This document shows, one piece after another, positions 35,714 to 43,061 of a stretch of DNA of 45,974 bases. The DNA is taken from positions 1 to 45,974 of the IMG/VR virus record IMGVR_UViG_3300012936_000030; one strand, 5' to 3'. Under the pieces are notes generated by a model. It did no database searches and had not been told where the DNA came from. It saw only the letters and a program-made list of their open reading frames with translations. A program made the translations under genes and the position numbers. The first letter of the stretch is position 1, and the number at the start of each line of letters is the position of its first letter. The DNA is from a virus.

Positions 35714-36766
35714 ATGTCTACATTAAATGCTGGAACCCTCAATATTACAGGGACACTAAATTTACCATCATATACTACCTCTCAGAGAAACGCATTATCT
35801 GCCTCGGTTGGCATGATGATTTACAACTCTGAAGAGGGTGGTGTTGAAGTGTATGATGGTACAGAATGGAAAGCTGCTATCGGTGCAGGTGGTGGATTTA
35901 TTACAGCATCTGGAGGAGCAATCCAAAATGATGGTGATTTCCGTGTACACACTTTCAATAGTGCATCTGCTTTTGTTGTAACTGAAGTTGGAGATTCTAC
36001 ACAACCATTTGGTAACACTGTTGACTATCTCATTGTTGCAGGTGGCGGTGGTGGAGGAGGATTTGGTTCTGGTGACTTCAACAACTTCGGTTCTGGAGGA
36101 GGCGGAGGCGCTGGTGGTGTCTTAAGAACTGATGGTTATAACTACGCTGTATCAGCTGGTTCATATTCTATCGCTGTTGGTGGCGGAGGAACTGGAGGAA
36201 CTGGTAACTCTGCTGGATCACCTGGTGGAAATAGTTCACTAGGAACACAAACTGCTATTGGAGGCGGTGGAGGAGGTCAACAGGACAAACCTGGACAATC
36301 AGGTGGTTCTGGTGGCGGAAACGGTACTGACGGTGATGGAGAGGGTCCTGGCGGGTCTGGCACAGCAGGTCAAGGTTTCCCTGGTGGAACTGGCGCTACA
36401 TCTCAGAATGGTACTTCTGGTGGCGGTGGCGGTGCTGGTGAAGCAGGTCAAGGTGGATACAACAGACCAAACTCTGGTCCTGCAAGAGGTGGTAACGGAT
36501 ACACATCTGCTATCTCTGGTTCTCCACAAACTTATGGTGGTGGTGGCGGTGGTGCTAACTACCCTGGTGGTCCTCATAACCCTAATGGTGGATCTGGTGG
36601 TGGAGGAGTAGGTGCTCTATCTCCTACTGCTAACGGAAACCCAGGAACAGGTGGTCTTGGTGGAGGTGGCGGCGGCGCTGCTGACCAAGATCCTCGCAAC
36701 TATCCAGAGCCTAAAGGTGGCAATGGTGGCGGCGGTATCGTAATTGTCAAGTATAAATTCCAGTAA
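35714..36766 (+). CDS. Glycine-rich tail-fibre adhesin-like protein (350 aa)
   Basis: Residues 1-60 form a fibre entry domain (LNLPSYTTSQRNAL, then GMMIYNSEEGGVEVYDGTEW). Residues 75-105 are beta-rich. Residues 108-335 are very glycine-rich, with several G5-G8 runs separated by short polar or proline-containing loops. The end (GGNGGGGIVIVKYKF) is typical of glycine-rich marine phage proteins. This composition resembles the polyglycine-II sandwich adhesins at phage fibre tips (Salmonella phage S16 gp38 type), where loops between glycine helices bind the receptor. There is no regular G-x-y collagen pattern. A second protein of the same build lies at 43697, after the oxygenase cassette. Receptor binding is inferred. 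Confidence 0.75.
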   Translation: MSTLNAGTLNITGTLNLPSYTTSQRNALSASVGMMIYNSEEGGVEVYDGTEWKAAIGAGGGFITASGGAIQNDGDFRVHTFNSASAFVVTEVGDSTQPFGNTVDYLIVAGGGGGGGFGSGDFNNFGSGGGGGAGGVLRTDGYNYAVSAGSYSIAVGGGGTGGTGNSAGSPGGNSSLGTQTAIGGGGGGQQDKPGQSGGSGGGNGTDGDGEGPGGSGTAGQGFPGGTGATSQNGTSGGGGGAGEAGQGGYNRPNSGPARGGNGYTSAISGSPQTYGGGGGGANYPGGPHNPNGGSGGGGVGALSPTANGNPGTGGLGGGGGGAADQDPRNYPEPKGGNGGGGIVIVKYKFQ

Positions 36767-36770
36767 AATC

Positions 36771-37361
36771 ATGGCACATTTCGCAAAAATAGATAGAGTA
36801 GGAACTGTAGTAGATGTCGTCATCGTTGACGACGAAGTTCTTAAAGACGAAGAAGGCAACGAAGTAGAACAGAAAGGAATTGATTTTCTTACTGAACTAT
36901 TTGGTGGAGCACCTCAATGGGATTGGAAACAAACCTCATATAATGCATGTAAAGGTGAACACAGAATGTTGAGAATGCCAGATGCAAATGGAGAATATTG
37001 CGAACCAATTTACGGCAGCAAACCTTGTTTGAGAAAGAACTATGCTGCTGTTGGTGGCAAGTATGATTATCAAAGAGATGCTTTTATTCCACCAAGACAT
37101 AATCAATTCCATGTCATTCTAGATGAAAAAGCATGTCATTGGGAATGTCCATATCAGGCTAGACAAACTACTGATAATAAAGGAAAACCTCTTGCATACT
37201 CTGATACTTCAGAGTATAGTGTAAATGCAGATAGAAATCCCAAGGGTTGGGTTTGGGACGACCAGAAAAAAACTTATAAGCAGGTTCTAGCATTTGAAGA
37301 ACAGCGTGTAAATTACACATATGATAATCAACAACATATGTGGGTGAAACAGTATTTTTAA
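36771..37361 (+). CDS. MAHFAKI-type conserved marine phage protein (196 aa), function unknown
   Basis: The start at 36771 is chosen because MAHFAKIDRVGTVVDVVIVD matches the usual N-terminus of a family common near fibre genes in marine phages. An upstream in-frame ATG at 36744 would overlap the preceding gene by 23 bases. Recognisable parts are WKQTSYN near residue 60, LRKNYAAVGGKYDYQRDAF around residues 87-105, a Phe-Ile-Pro-Pro stretch, and CHWECP near residue 123. The protein has several Cys, aromatic and Pro residues. There is no membrane segment or catalytic motif that I can name. It leads the cassette of oxygenase genes and lies five bases after the glycine-rich adhesin, so it may work with either. 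Confidence 0.65.
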   Translation: MAHFAKIDRVGTVVDVVIVDDEVLKDEEGNEVEQKGIDFLTELFGGAPQWDWKQTSYNACKGEHRMLRMPDANGEYCEPIYGSKPCLRKNYAAVGGKYDYQRDAFIPPRHNQFHVILDEKACHWECPYQARQTTDNKGKPLAYSDTSEYSVNADRNPKGWVWDDQKKTYKQVLAFEEQRVNYTYDNQQHMWVKQYF

Positions 37362-37370
37362 ATAAACAAA

Positions 37371-37931
37371 ATGATTACATTATGGTTTCCAAAAGCGATT
37401 TACTTTCAACCAAACATTTTAAATAACAGATTAGGCATCTATGAGAAAGAAATCAAAGATGCCTTTTCTAGTGTTGGAACTTTTCGTGACGGTCAAAAGA
37501 ATGTAGATTCTACACACAAGTCACATAAAAATATTTTGCAGGTTGCAGATTTGGAGTTGACAGAACATTTTATTCTACATGCAAAACAATATTTGAGTGC
37601 TCTTGGGTATAAGAAGACTGATAACTTACATATTCAAAATTGCTGGGCTAACATCAGTTATCCAGGTGATTATATTTTTCCACATAATCACAATGGATCT
37701 ATGATATCTGGAGTTTATTATGTTAAGTGTTCTGCTGATGAAAAAATAAAATTCTTCAACTCGCCTACGATGCTTCCCGATCCAGAGGAGTGGAATGAAA
37801 ACAACTATCAATATTGCGAATACTCATGTATACCAGGGTCGCTTTTATTGTTTACCAGTGATATAATGCATGGTACAGAGAAGCAGGTATGTGAAGAAAA
37901 AATTGCTATCTCCTTTAACATGTCACTATGA
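37371..37931 (+). CDS. Putative 2OG-Fe(II) oxygenase-fold protein (PF13759-like, 186 aa)
   Basis: The C-terminal half carries the family signature: CWANISYPGDYIFPHNHNGS (around residues 91-110), then MISGVYYVKC, then GSLLLFTSDIMHGTE around residue 167, then IAISFNM. Metal-ligand candidates are H105 or H107 in the HNH stretch and H167. The position that usually holds an Arg to bind 2-oxoglutarate is K177, a change that may alter co-substrate binding. Its stop overlaps the next start (ATGA), so it is the first member of a translationally coupled oxygenase operon. Substrate unknown. A one-mismatch late promoter motif (TTTAAATA, 37357-37364) lies just upstream. Confidence 0.7.
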   Translation: MITLWFPKAIYFQPNILNNRLGIYEKEIKDAFSSVGTFRDGQKNVDSTHKSHKNILQVADLELTEHFILHAKQYLSALGYKKTDNLHIQNCWANISYPGDYIFPHNHNGSMISGVYYVKCSADEKIKFFNSPTMLPDPEEWNENNYQYCEYSCIPGSLLLFTSDIMHGTEKQVCEEKIAISFNMSL

Positions 37932-38545
37932 TTGAATTTGCAGTTCCACAACAATCACCTAACTTCATTGCTGGATGGTACATCAATGAAGAAATATGTG
38001 ATGGATTAATTTCTTTCTTTGAGGAATCTTCGGATCAAAAACCTGGAGCTATTGGTGCTGGAGTTAATGAAGATTTTAAAATTTCAACAGACGTTACTGT
38101 AATCCCAAGAGATCAAGATGAAAGAATACAAAATTATCTCAAGGAATTAGGTGATGTATGTGATGAGTATATCAAAAAATATCCTTGGTCTTCTACAAAT
38201 CAAGACACTTGGGGATTGAATACAAATTTCAATATTCAAAAATACAATCCAAGTGAAGCATTCTTTGGTTGGCACACAGAAAAATCTACCATGTCTGATC
38301 TAGTTGGAACTAGACATCTAGTGTTTATGACTTACTTAAACACAGTGCATGATGGTGGAGAAACTGAGTGGTTTCATCAACAAATAAAAATCCAACCACG
38401 CAAAGGATTGACAGTTATGTGGCCTGTTGATTGGACTCACGTTCACCGTGGTGTGCCTTCTAAAACCGAAACTAAATATATTACAACGGGGTGGTATACT
38501 TATAAGATCCCTAACTTTGACTATACTCAATATAATGGAGCCTGA
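37928..38545 (+). CDS. Putative 2OG-Fe(II) oxygenase, HxE variant (205 aa)
   Basis: This protein resembles the prolyl-4-hydroxylase-like oxygenases of marine phages. The core has FNIQKYNPSEAFFGWHTEKS (H116, E118), then HLVFMTYLN, then DGGETEW, then VMWPVDWTHVHRGVPS (H171, H173), then KYITTGWY. The facial triad is therefore His-x-Glu...His rather than the usual His-x-Asp...His. Such enzymes couple 2-oxoglutarate decarboxylation to hydroxylation of a protein or small molecule. It overlaps the preceding gene by four bases (ATGA) and the next by one. The target is not evident. Confidence 0.75.
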   Translation: MIEFAVPQQSPNFIAGWYINEEICDGLISFFEESSDQKPGAIGAGVNEDFKISTDVTVIPRDQDERIQNYLKELGDVCDEYIKKYPWSSTNQDTWGLNTNFNIQKYNPSEAFFGWHTEKSTMSDLVGTRHLVFMTYLNTVHDGGETEWFHQQIKIQPRKGLTVMWPVDWTHVHRGVPSKTETKYITTGWYTYKIPNFDYTQYNGA

Positions 38546-39165
38546 TGAATCTTAATTATAACTATTGGTATTTTCAGAATGCCTTTACTCCAGAACAATG
38601 CGACCGCATCATTAAGATGGGTATGCAAGAAGATTTTGAATATGGAGAAGTAAACAGACTTAAAAATGAAAGTATTGAAGACTATTCAGAAGAAGATAAA
38701 GATAAATTATTTGAGACTAGGAATTCTCACATCTCATGGATAGATGAACCTTGGATCTATAATATTCTAAAAAAATATATTGATGCTGCTAATAAATCTG
38801 CAGGATGGAATTTTCAGTGGGACTGGACAGAGATGATGCAGTTTACAAAATATGATGTTGGTCAGTTTTATCATTGGCATCCAGATCAACATCATTATGT
38901 TTATCCAGAGGATGATACTAATGTAAACATGAGAGGAAAGTATAGAAAACTTTCTACTACTTTGTTACTAAACGATCCTAGTGAATTTGAGGGTGGAGAA
39001 CTAGAGTTTCATTATAATAGAACAGAAACAAAAGTTGCTAAAGAACTATCAAGTAAAGGAACACTTGTAGTTTTTCCAGCGTTTGTATATCACAGAGTTC
39101 GTGAGGTTACTGCTGGCACTAGATATTCTCTTGTGAGTTGGAGTATTGGAGCACCATTCAGATGA
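38545..39165 (+). CDS. Putative 2OG-Fe(II) oxygenase (PKHD-type hydroxylase-like, 206 aa)
   Basis: The double-stranded beta-helix core is clear: YDVGQFYHWHPD with H112-x-D114, then STTLLLND, then EFEGGELEFH, then GTLVVFPAFVYHRVREV with H183, then TRYSLVSWSIG with R193. All four expected residues (His, Asp, His and the 2OG-binding Arg) are present, so activity is likely. The order and the FEGGEL/FPAFVYHRV wording match the PKHD-type Fe(II)/2OG hydroxylases. The N-terminal YWYFQNAFTPEQCDRII is the usual cap helix. It is coupled to both neighbours (overlaps of one and four bases). The substrate is unknown. Confidence 0.85.
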   Translation: MNLNYNYWYFQNAFTPEQCDRIIKMGMQEDFEYGEVNRLKNESIEDYSEEDKDKLFETRNSHISWIDEPWIYNILKKYIDAANKSAGWNFQWDWTEMMQFTKYDVGQFYHWHPDQHHYVYPEDDTNVNMRGKYRKLSTTLLLNDPSEFEGGELEFHYNRTETKVAKELSSKGTLVVFPAFVYHRVREVTAGTRYSLVSWSIGAPFR

Positions 39166-39683
39166 TTCATATTTCACATGTTGATATCAATGATGAATTT
39201 GTAGATAGAATAATTTTATTTTTTAATGAGAATATTCTAAAGACATATACTTGGGATGAAACCAGAGTTCTCAGTATGGATAAAGGTGGTATTGGTTCTT
39301 CTAATCTTTCAGAAACCTACTATGATATTTTAAATCTTGCAAAAGAAGTAAAGAGTAAGGTAACTGATGATCAATTTTCTATATTGCAAAATGTAGAGAT
39401 AGTTAAATATCCATGTGGTGCTAGTAAAACCTTTCACAAAGATAGAACTAGAAAAACTACCACTGGAGCTTCAATCACATATTTAAACGACACTTACATT
39501 GGTGGACATACTGTTATTGAAGGAGTAGATGTTCAACCTCTTTCTGGTAGAACTGTGTACTTTGATGGAATGGAATTCCGTCATGGTGTATCAAACGTAA
39601 TTAAACGAGATAGATACACACTCTCAATGTGGTATGGACTTGATACCACTATGCCATTAAACAAAGATTTCTTAGATATTTAA
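39162..39683 (+). CDS. Putative 2OG-Fe(II) oxygenase (173 aa)
   Basis: The start is placed at the ATG at 39162, which overlaps the preceding stop (ATGA). A longer frame from 39138 would overlap more and lacks support. The core shows VEIVKYPCGASKTFHKDRT with H92-x-D94, then SITYLND, then YIGGHTVIE, then RTVYFDGMEFRHGVS with H141, then RDRYTLSMWYG with R151. All catalytic positions of the Fe(II)/2OG family are present. At 173 residues it is close to the minimum size of this fold. It lies one base before the next gene, so the operon continues. Confidence 0.8.
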   Translation: MIHISHVDINDEFVDRIILFFNENILKTYTWDETRVLSMDKGGIGSSNLSETYYDILNLAKEVKSKVTDDQFSILQNVEIVKYPCGASKTFHKDRTRKTTTGASITYLNDTYIGGHTVIEGVDVQPLSGRTVYFDGMEFRHGVSNVIKRDRYTLSMWYGLDTTMPLNKDFLDI

Positions 39684-39684
39684 G

Positions 39685-40164
39685 ATGGAAATTATTGATA
39701 ATTACTTAGCACCTGATCTATTCAATGTTATTAGAGATAATCTTCTTATCTCACAAAATATACCGTGGTTTTTACAGACGGATGCTTCTGGACAAGGAGT
39801 AGAAAAATATCCATATTTTACGCATCTGATGCATTCTAACCACAAATCAAATAGTAATCATTTTGATCAAAACATTGTTCCTATTCTATTCATGTTTGGA
39901 GCAAATGCATTGATACGTGTAAAGGTAAACATGTATCCTAGAACTGAAACTCTATATCATTATCATGATCATACTGATTATGAGTTTCCACATAAAGCAG
40001 CAATTTTATATCTCAATACTAATGATGGATATACTATTATTGGAGATACTAAAGTAGAATCTATTGCTAATCGTTTGTTAAAATTTGATGCTACTCAAAT
40101 GCATCACAGCACTACATGTACTGATCAGCAGTATAGAGCTAACATAAATTTCAATTATTTCTAA
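39685..40164 (+). CDS. Putative 2OG-Fe(II) oxygenase, short (159 aa)
   Basis: This is a short member of the family. It has VNMYPRTETLYHYHDHTDY with H96-x-D98 as the probable metal pair (H92 and H94 are nearby), then KAAILYLNTNDG, then ANRLLKFDATQMHHSTTC with H140/H141, then YRANINFNYF with R151 as the probable 2OG-binding Arg. The N-terminus (MEIIDNYLAPDLFNVIRDNL) is the typical cap helix. The next gene's ATG shares its last base. The histidine-rich YHYHDHTD is a normal variant of the first motif and should not be confused with the YHYH family in the first gene. Confidence 0.8.
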   Translation: MEIIDNYLAPDLFNVIRDNLLISQNIPWFLQTDASGQGVEKYPYFTHLMHSNHKSNSNHFDQNIVPILFMFGANALIRVKVNMYPRTETLYHYHDHTDYEFPHKAAILYLNTNDGYTIIGDTKVESIANRLLKFDATQMHHSTTCTDQQYRANINFNYF

Positions 40165-40526
40165 TGGCAAATCAACTGTTGAATATCAGGAACAGTTATA
40201 AGTTTCCTGAGTATATTGATGTAACGAATATTCCAAATACTCTTCTCTTAGAAAAAGGTATTAGATCTGTAATGCTAGAAGAGTTTGGCGTTGTTGGAGA
40301 AATTGAATTTGTCAAAGAAATATCAGATGACAAAGTATCTTCTGGTGGAAAATTTACATCTGTAGTTTGTTTAGACACTGGAGATTTACATCTATATGCT
40401 TTAGATGTTGAAAATAAGGAGGTGGGTTTTGATTTAATTCCAAAGGTAATGTATTTTTCTGATGCTATCGTATTCAGGTGGGCAAGTATAAGAGAGGTTA
40501 GTGATGTCAAATTTGACTTTTACTAA
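40164..40526 (+). CDS. Hypothetical protein within the oxygenase operon (120 aa)
   Basis: I do not recognise this protein. It has no His-x-Asp pair and is too short for the oxygenase fold. It is acidic and mixed alpha/beta: a helical N-terminal part (LLLEKGIRSVMLEEFGVVG), a beta-rich middle (FTSVVCLDTGDLHLYAL) and a C-terminal stretch VFRWASIREVSDVKFDFY. The start shares one base with the preceding stop, and its 3' end overlaps the next gene by 23 bases. Its place in the coupled operon suggests a partner or adaptor for one of the oxygenases, but this is position only. Confidence 0.6.
   Translation: MANQLLNIRNSYKFPEYIDVTNIPNTLLLEKGIRSVMLEEFGVVGEIEFVKEISDDKVSSGGKFTSVVCLDTGDLHLYALDVENKEVGFDLIPKVMYFSDAIVFRWASIREVSDVKFDFY
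40491..40497 (+). promoter_or_regulatory. Ribosome binding site deciding the ATG at 40504
   Basis: AGAGAGG lies six bases before the ATG at 40504. This supports ATG over the in-frame GTG three bases upstream. It lies inside the coding sequence of the preceding 120-residue gene. Confidence 0.5.
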
Positions 40527-41109
40527 AATAGCAGACTTACCTGTAGTTCATATTAAAAATTTTTACTCACAAGATGAGTTGAAAAAGATAATGGATGAGC
40601 TAGAGTTTCTCAATAAGATTGAAAGGTATAGGGGTGCAGAAGAACCTGGAGGACCAGGCACAGCATATGAAGATGGTGTAGCACTCAAGGTAGGAAAAGG
40701 TCTTCACTTGAATGCTGTTTATGATGATGTCAACCAATCAGATATATTAAACATCAATAGAAAATTATTTGACAAGCAATTAATGGATACGCTAATGTCA
40801 AAGCATCCATTTTTTAGATATGTCTGGAGATCAAACAGAGATGAAACTAAGATTCATTACTTTGTAGATGGAGATCATTACAAACCACACACAGATGACT
40901 GTGTTATCACAGCTATCACATGGTTTTATAAAGAACCAAAGTCTTTTACTGGTGGTGATTTGATCATTGAAAAAGCGATTAAATTGCCCTGTCTAAATAA
41001 TTCTACGGTAATCTTTCCTTCAATTTTGTATCATGAAGTGACAAGTGTCGTGATGAAAGATCTTCCTGGACAAGGGAGATATTCTATGAGTCAATTTTTG
41101 TATATGTAA
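40504..41109 (+). CDS. Putative 2OG-Fe(II) oxygenase (201 aa)
   Basis: The core reads IHYFVDGDHYKPHTDDC with H129-x-D131, then ITAITWFYKEP, then SFTGGDLIIE, then NNSTVIFPSILYHEVTSV with H177, then GRYSMSQFLYM with R192. Every expected ligand is present and in order, so it is probably active. The segment before the core (residues 30-60) has a Gly/Pro-rich loop (RGAEEPGGPGTAYEDG) that may form part of the substrate pocket. It overlaps the upstream 120-residue gene by 23 bases, and the next gene starts two bases after its stop. Confidence 0.85.
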   Translation: MSNLTFTKIADLPVVHIKNFYSQDELKKIMDELEFLNKIERYRGAEEPGGPGTAYEDGVALKVGKGLHLNAVYDDVNQSDILNINRKLFDKQLMDTLMSKHPFFRYVWRSNRDETKIHYFVDGDHYKPHTDDCVITAITWFYKEPKSFTGGDLIIEKAIKLPCLNNSTVIFPSILYHEVTSVVMKDLPGQGRYSMSQFLYM

Positions 41110-41111
41110 TC

Positions 41112-41759
41112 ATGAGTCAAGTAATTCAATTTGAAAACGAAGAACCGAAAACTATTTTTGCTCCAACATATAAGTTTTATGTGTATGAAGGAGAAGTAAA
41201 AGTAAAAGACATTAGAGATACTATCCTCTCAAAAGAGCAGGATATTATTAATGCTCACGAATATAAAAGTGACTGGAATACTGGTCTAGGTGAATCAAGT
41301 ATGACATCTAGATCAAACAGTTATAATTTACTTGATTGGGATGAAGCAGATCATATCAAAGATGCTATTAGAAACTCCCACGACAATCTTATTACTACAC
41401 TAGATCCCAATCTATGGGAAGATAAAATTTATGTGCAGTGCTGGGCGAACGTGTTGAGAAAAGGACAAGCGATCAAACAACACCAGCATTGGAATAGTAA
41501 GTACACATATCTTGGTGGACATATTTGTCTAGATGATTACGACACTAATACTTACTATGTAAATCCATATACTAGAAAAACATTTGATACAAAAAATATA
41601 AAAGGAAGGGTGTATCTATTTCCTAATTGGTTAGAGCATTACACTGACACATATGAAGGTGATGATGTTCGTGTTACTATTGCATTTGATATTATTACAC
41701 AAACTGTGTATGATGAGGATGTTTTTGACAACATGAAAGATCATTGGGTACAGTTGTGA
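41112..41759 (+). CDS. Putative 2OG-Fe(II) oxygenase-fold protein (PF13759-like, 215 aa)
   Basis: The signature is YVQCWANVLRKGQAIKQHQH (H124 and H126), then TYLGGHICLDDYD, then GRVYLFPNWLEHYTDTYEG with H176, then DVRVTIAFDI with R187. This is the His-x-His...His...Arg layout of the PF13759-type proteins, as in the genes at 37371 and 42450. The longer N-terminal part (residues 1-90) carries a NSYNLLDWDEADHIKDAI stretch, probably the cap domain. Its stop overlaps the GTG start of the iron-sulfur protein gene. Substrate unknown. Confidence 0.7.
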   Translation: MSQVIQFENEEPKTIFAPTYKFYVYEGEVKVKDIRDTILSKEQDIINAHEYKSDWNTGLGESSMTSRSNSYNLLDWDEADHIKDAIRNSHDNLITTLDPNLWEDKIYVQCWANVLRKGQAIKQHQHWNSKYTYLGGHICLDDYDTNTYYVNPYTRKTFDTKNIKGRVYLFPNWLEHYTDTYEGDDVRVTIAFDIITQTVYDEDVFDNMKDHWVQL

Positions 41760-42457
41760 ACACTAATCAAATTGTTGAAGCTATCAACTGGGTAACTAGA
41801 GATACTCCAATCATGTTTGATGTTACTGTTACTACACCTCCTGATGATTTGATACGTCAAAGAGCACAAGACAATTACAATAGAGGAAAACCAAATTCTC
41901 TAGACAAAGAATATTATCTGTCAGATAAATGTAAATCTGTAATCGTATGGAATGTCTTCAGTGATGTTGCATATGATTACTACTACAAAAACAATTTCTT
42001 ACCACAAATTATTACATACTTGAATATGAGATATGAATATAATTTTGGTTATGATGGTTATAATCTTAATCGTAAACAGTTTGCTATTAGATCTGGTGCT
42101 GCAACATTAGCAAAAACATCTTTAGCATTTCATAAAAAATTTGGAATGAATTATAAGATTGATCTTATATTCACCAATGCAGAGTTTGAGGATGCTGTTG
42201 TTGTAGAAGGACAACCACACTATGAGAACTGTGAAGGATGTGATGCTCCATGTGAAAAGAAATGTCCCATGAGTTGTACAATGAATTTTGATTTAGTTGA
42301 TTGGGAGAAGTGTTCAAATTTTGTAGATGTTCCTGAAGCATTTAAGAATTTGGATAGCATCTGCAGAATATGTCAAGAGGAGTGTCCATATTCAGAAGAT
42401 CTTAGGAGAGATGTTCTATCATTGAATCCAGAATATGGAGGCAGGATAAATGGGTGA
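41756..42457 (+). CDS. QueG-like [4Fe-4S] protein, short (233 aa)
   Basis: The start is taken as GTG 41756, which overlaps the preceding stop (GTGA); a TTG at 41744 is an alternative. The layout resembles a shortened epoxyqueuosine reductase (QueG). There is KCKSVIVWNVF near residue 60 (QueG: A(R/K)SVIVxxxxY) and FAIRSGAATLAKTSLAFHKKFG around residues 109-130 (QueG: xARxAGLGWIGKNTLLI). There are two clustered cysteine sets: C159, C162, C166, C170 followed by Pro, and C203, C206, C210 followed by Pro, with C174 and C186 between. QueG is usually 300-380 residues and uses cobalamin plus two [4Fe-4S] clusters to finish queuosine in tRNA. Here the first set has a C-x2-C-x3-C spacing (usual C-x2-C-x2-C) and the AGLGWIGK core is altered to SGAATLAK. 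Electron transfer is likelier than queuosine synthesis. Confidence 0.6.
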   Translation: MNTNQIVEAINWVTRDTPIMFDVTVTTPPDDLIRQRAQDNYNRGKPNSLDKEYYLSDKCKSVIVWNVFSDVAYDYYYKNNFLPQIITYLNMRYEYNFGYDGYNLNRKQFAIRSGAATLAKTSLAFHKKFGMNYKIDLIFTNAEFEDAVVVEGQPHYENCEGCDAPCEKKCPMSCTMNFDLVDWEKCSNFVDVPEAFKNLDSICRICQEECPYSEDLRRDVLSLNPEYGGRING

Positions 42458-43061
42458 GTGGCGCACATGGAGATCTAATCCTGCAAACAATTACTTTGCT
42501 CCAAAGTTTTCTGTTGATATGTGGTTTGATGATATTAATCTTCAGTTAATTGATAATCTTTTAGAGGTTGTTAAAAAGAATGAGGATTTATATCAACACC
42601 ATAAATGGGAACACTACAACATTTTTCAGTGGGAGGATAGATGTATCTTAAATCTCAAAGATATTATCAAAGCTTCTTATGAAGACTTTTGTCGTAAGAT
42701 TGGATGTGGTAAAGAAAAAGTTTGGATAAGGGGTTGGGTATACCCACAAAAATCAGGAATGATTTTAAAAAGACACTACCATGCAATTCACGAAAATGCA
42801 TACATTAGTGGAAACATCTGTCTTACGGAAAATAATACTACTACTGATTATGACATCCCATATCTAGGATGGATTACAACAGAAAATTCAAAAGGGAGGA
42901 TGACATTGTTTCCATCATGTCTCCCTCATTCCGTAGATAAATTAGTAGATGAACAAAGATATACCATAGCGTTTGATTTAATTACAGAACAAGGTATGGA
43001 TTTTTTCTGGACTAACAATCAATCTGAAACTGATCCTTTATTACTAGCAATAGAACTATGA
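42450..43061 (+). CDS. Putative 2OG-Fe(II) oxygenase-fold protein (PF13759-like, 203 aa)
   Basis: The signature is WIRGWVYPQKSGMILKRHYH (H109, H111, then H114), then YISGNICLTENN, then GRMTLFPSCLPHSVD with H160, then QRYTIAFDLI with R170. It is a close structural sibling of the product of 41112: same order of motifs, and a similar N-terminal cap with FQWEDRCILNLKDIIK. The two lie on either side of the iron-sulfur gene, which suggests duplication before or after that gene was inserted. GGAGG and AGGA upstream of the ATG support the start. It overlaps the iron-sulfur gene by eight bases and the next gene by four. Confidence 0.7.
   Translation: MGEWRTWRSNPANNYFAPKFSVDMWFDDINLQLIDNLLEVVKKNEDLYQHHKWEHYNIFQWEDRCILNLKDIIKASYEDFCRKIGCGKEKVWIRGWVYPQKSGMILKRHYHAIHENAYISGNICLTENNTTTDYDIPYLGWITTENSKGRMTLFPSCLPHSVDKLVDEQRYTIAFDLITEQGMDFFWTNNQSETDPLLLAIEL

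Noticed and set aside
36040-36740. Collagen-like protein in the glycine-rich gene
   Set aside because: The glycines occur in long runs and irregular spacing, with no sustained G-x-y period. A polyglycine-II-type body fits better.
36040-36740. CRISPR-like or tandem DNA repeat in the GGTGGTGGTGG-rich stretch
   Set aside because: The repetition is codon-level glycine coding inside an open frame. There are no constant repeats with unique spacers.
39940-39990. A second YHYH-family protein at the YHYHDHTD stretch
   Set aside because: The stretch is the metal-binding motif of a 2OG oxygenase. None of the other YHYH-family motifs is present.
41756-42457. A functional queuosine-synthesis enzyme (full QueG)
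   Set aside because: The protein is too short, the conserved AGLGWIGK-type core is altered, the first cluster spacing differs, and no other queuosine gene is in the window. Only QueG-like is claimed.
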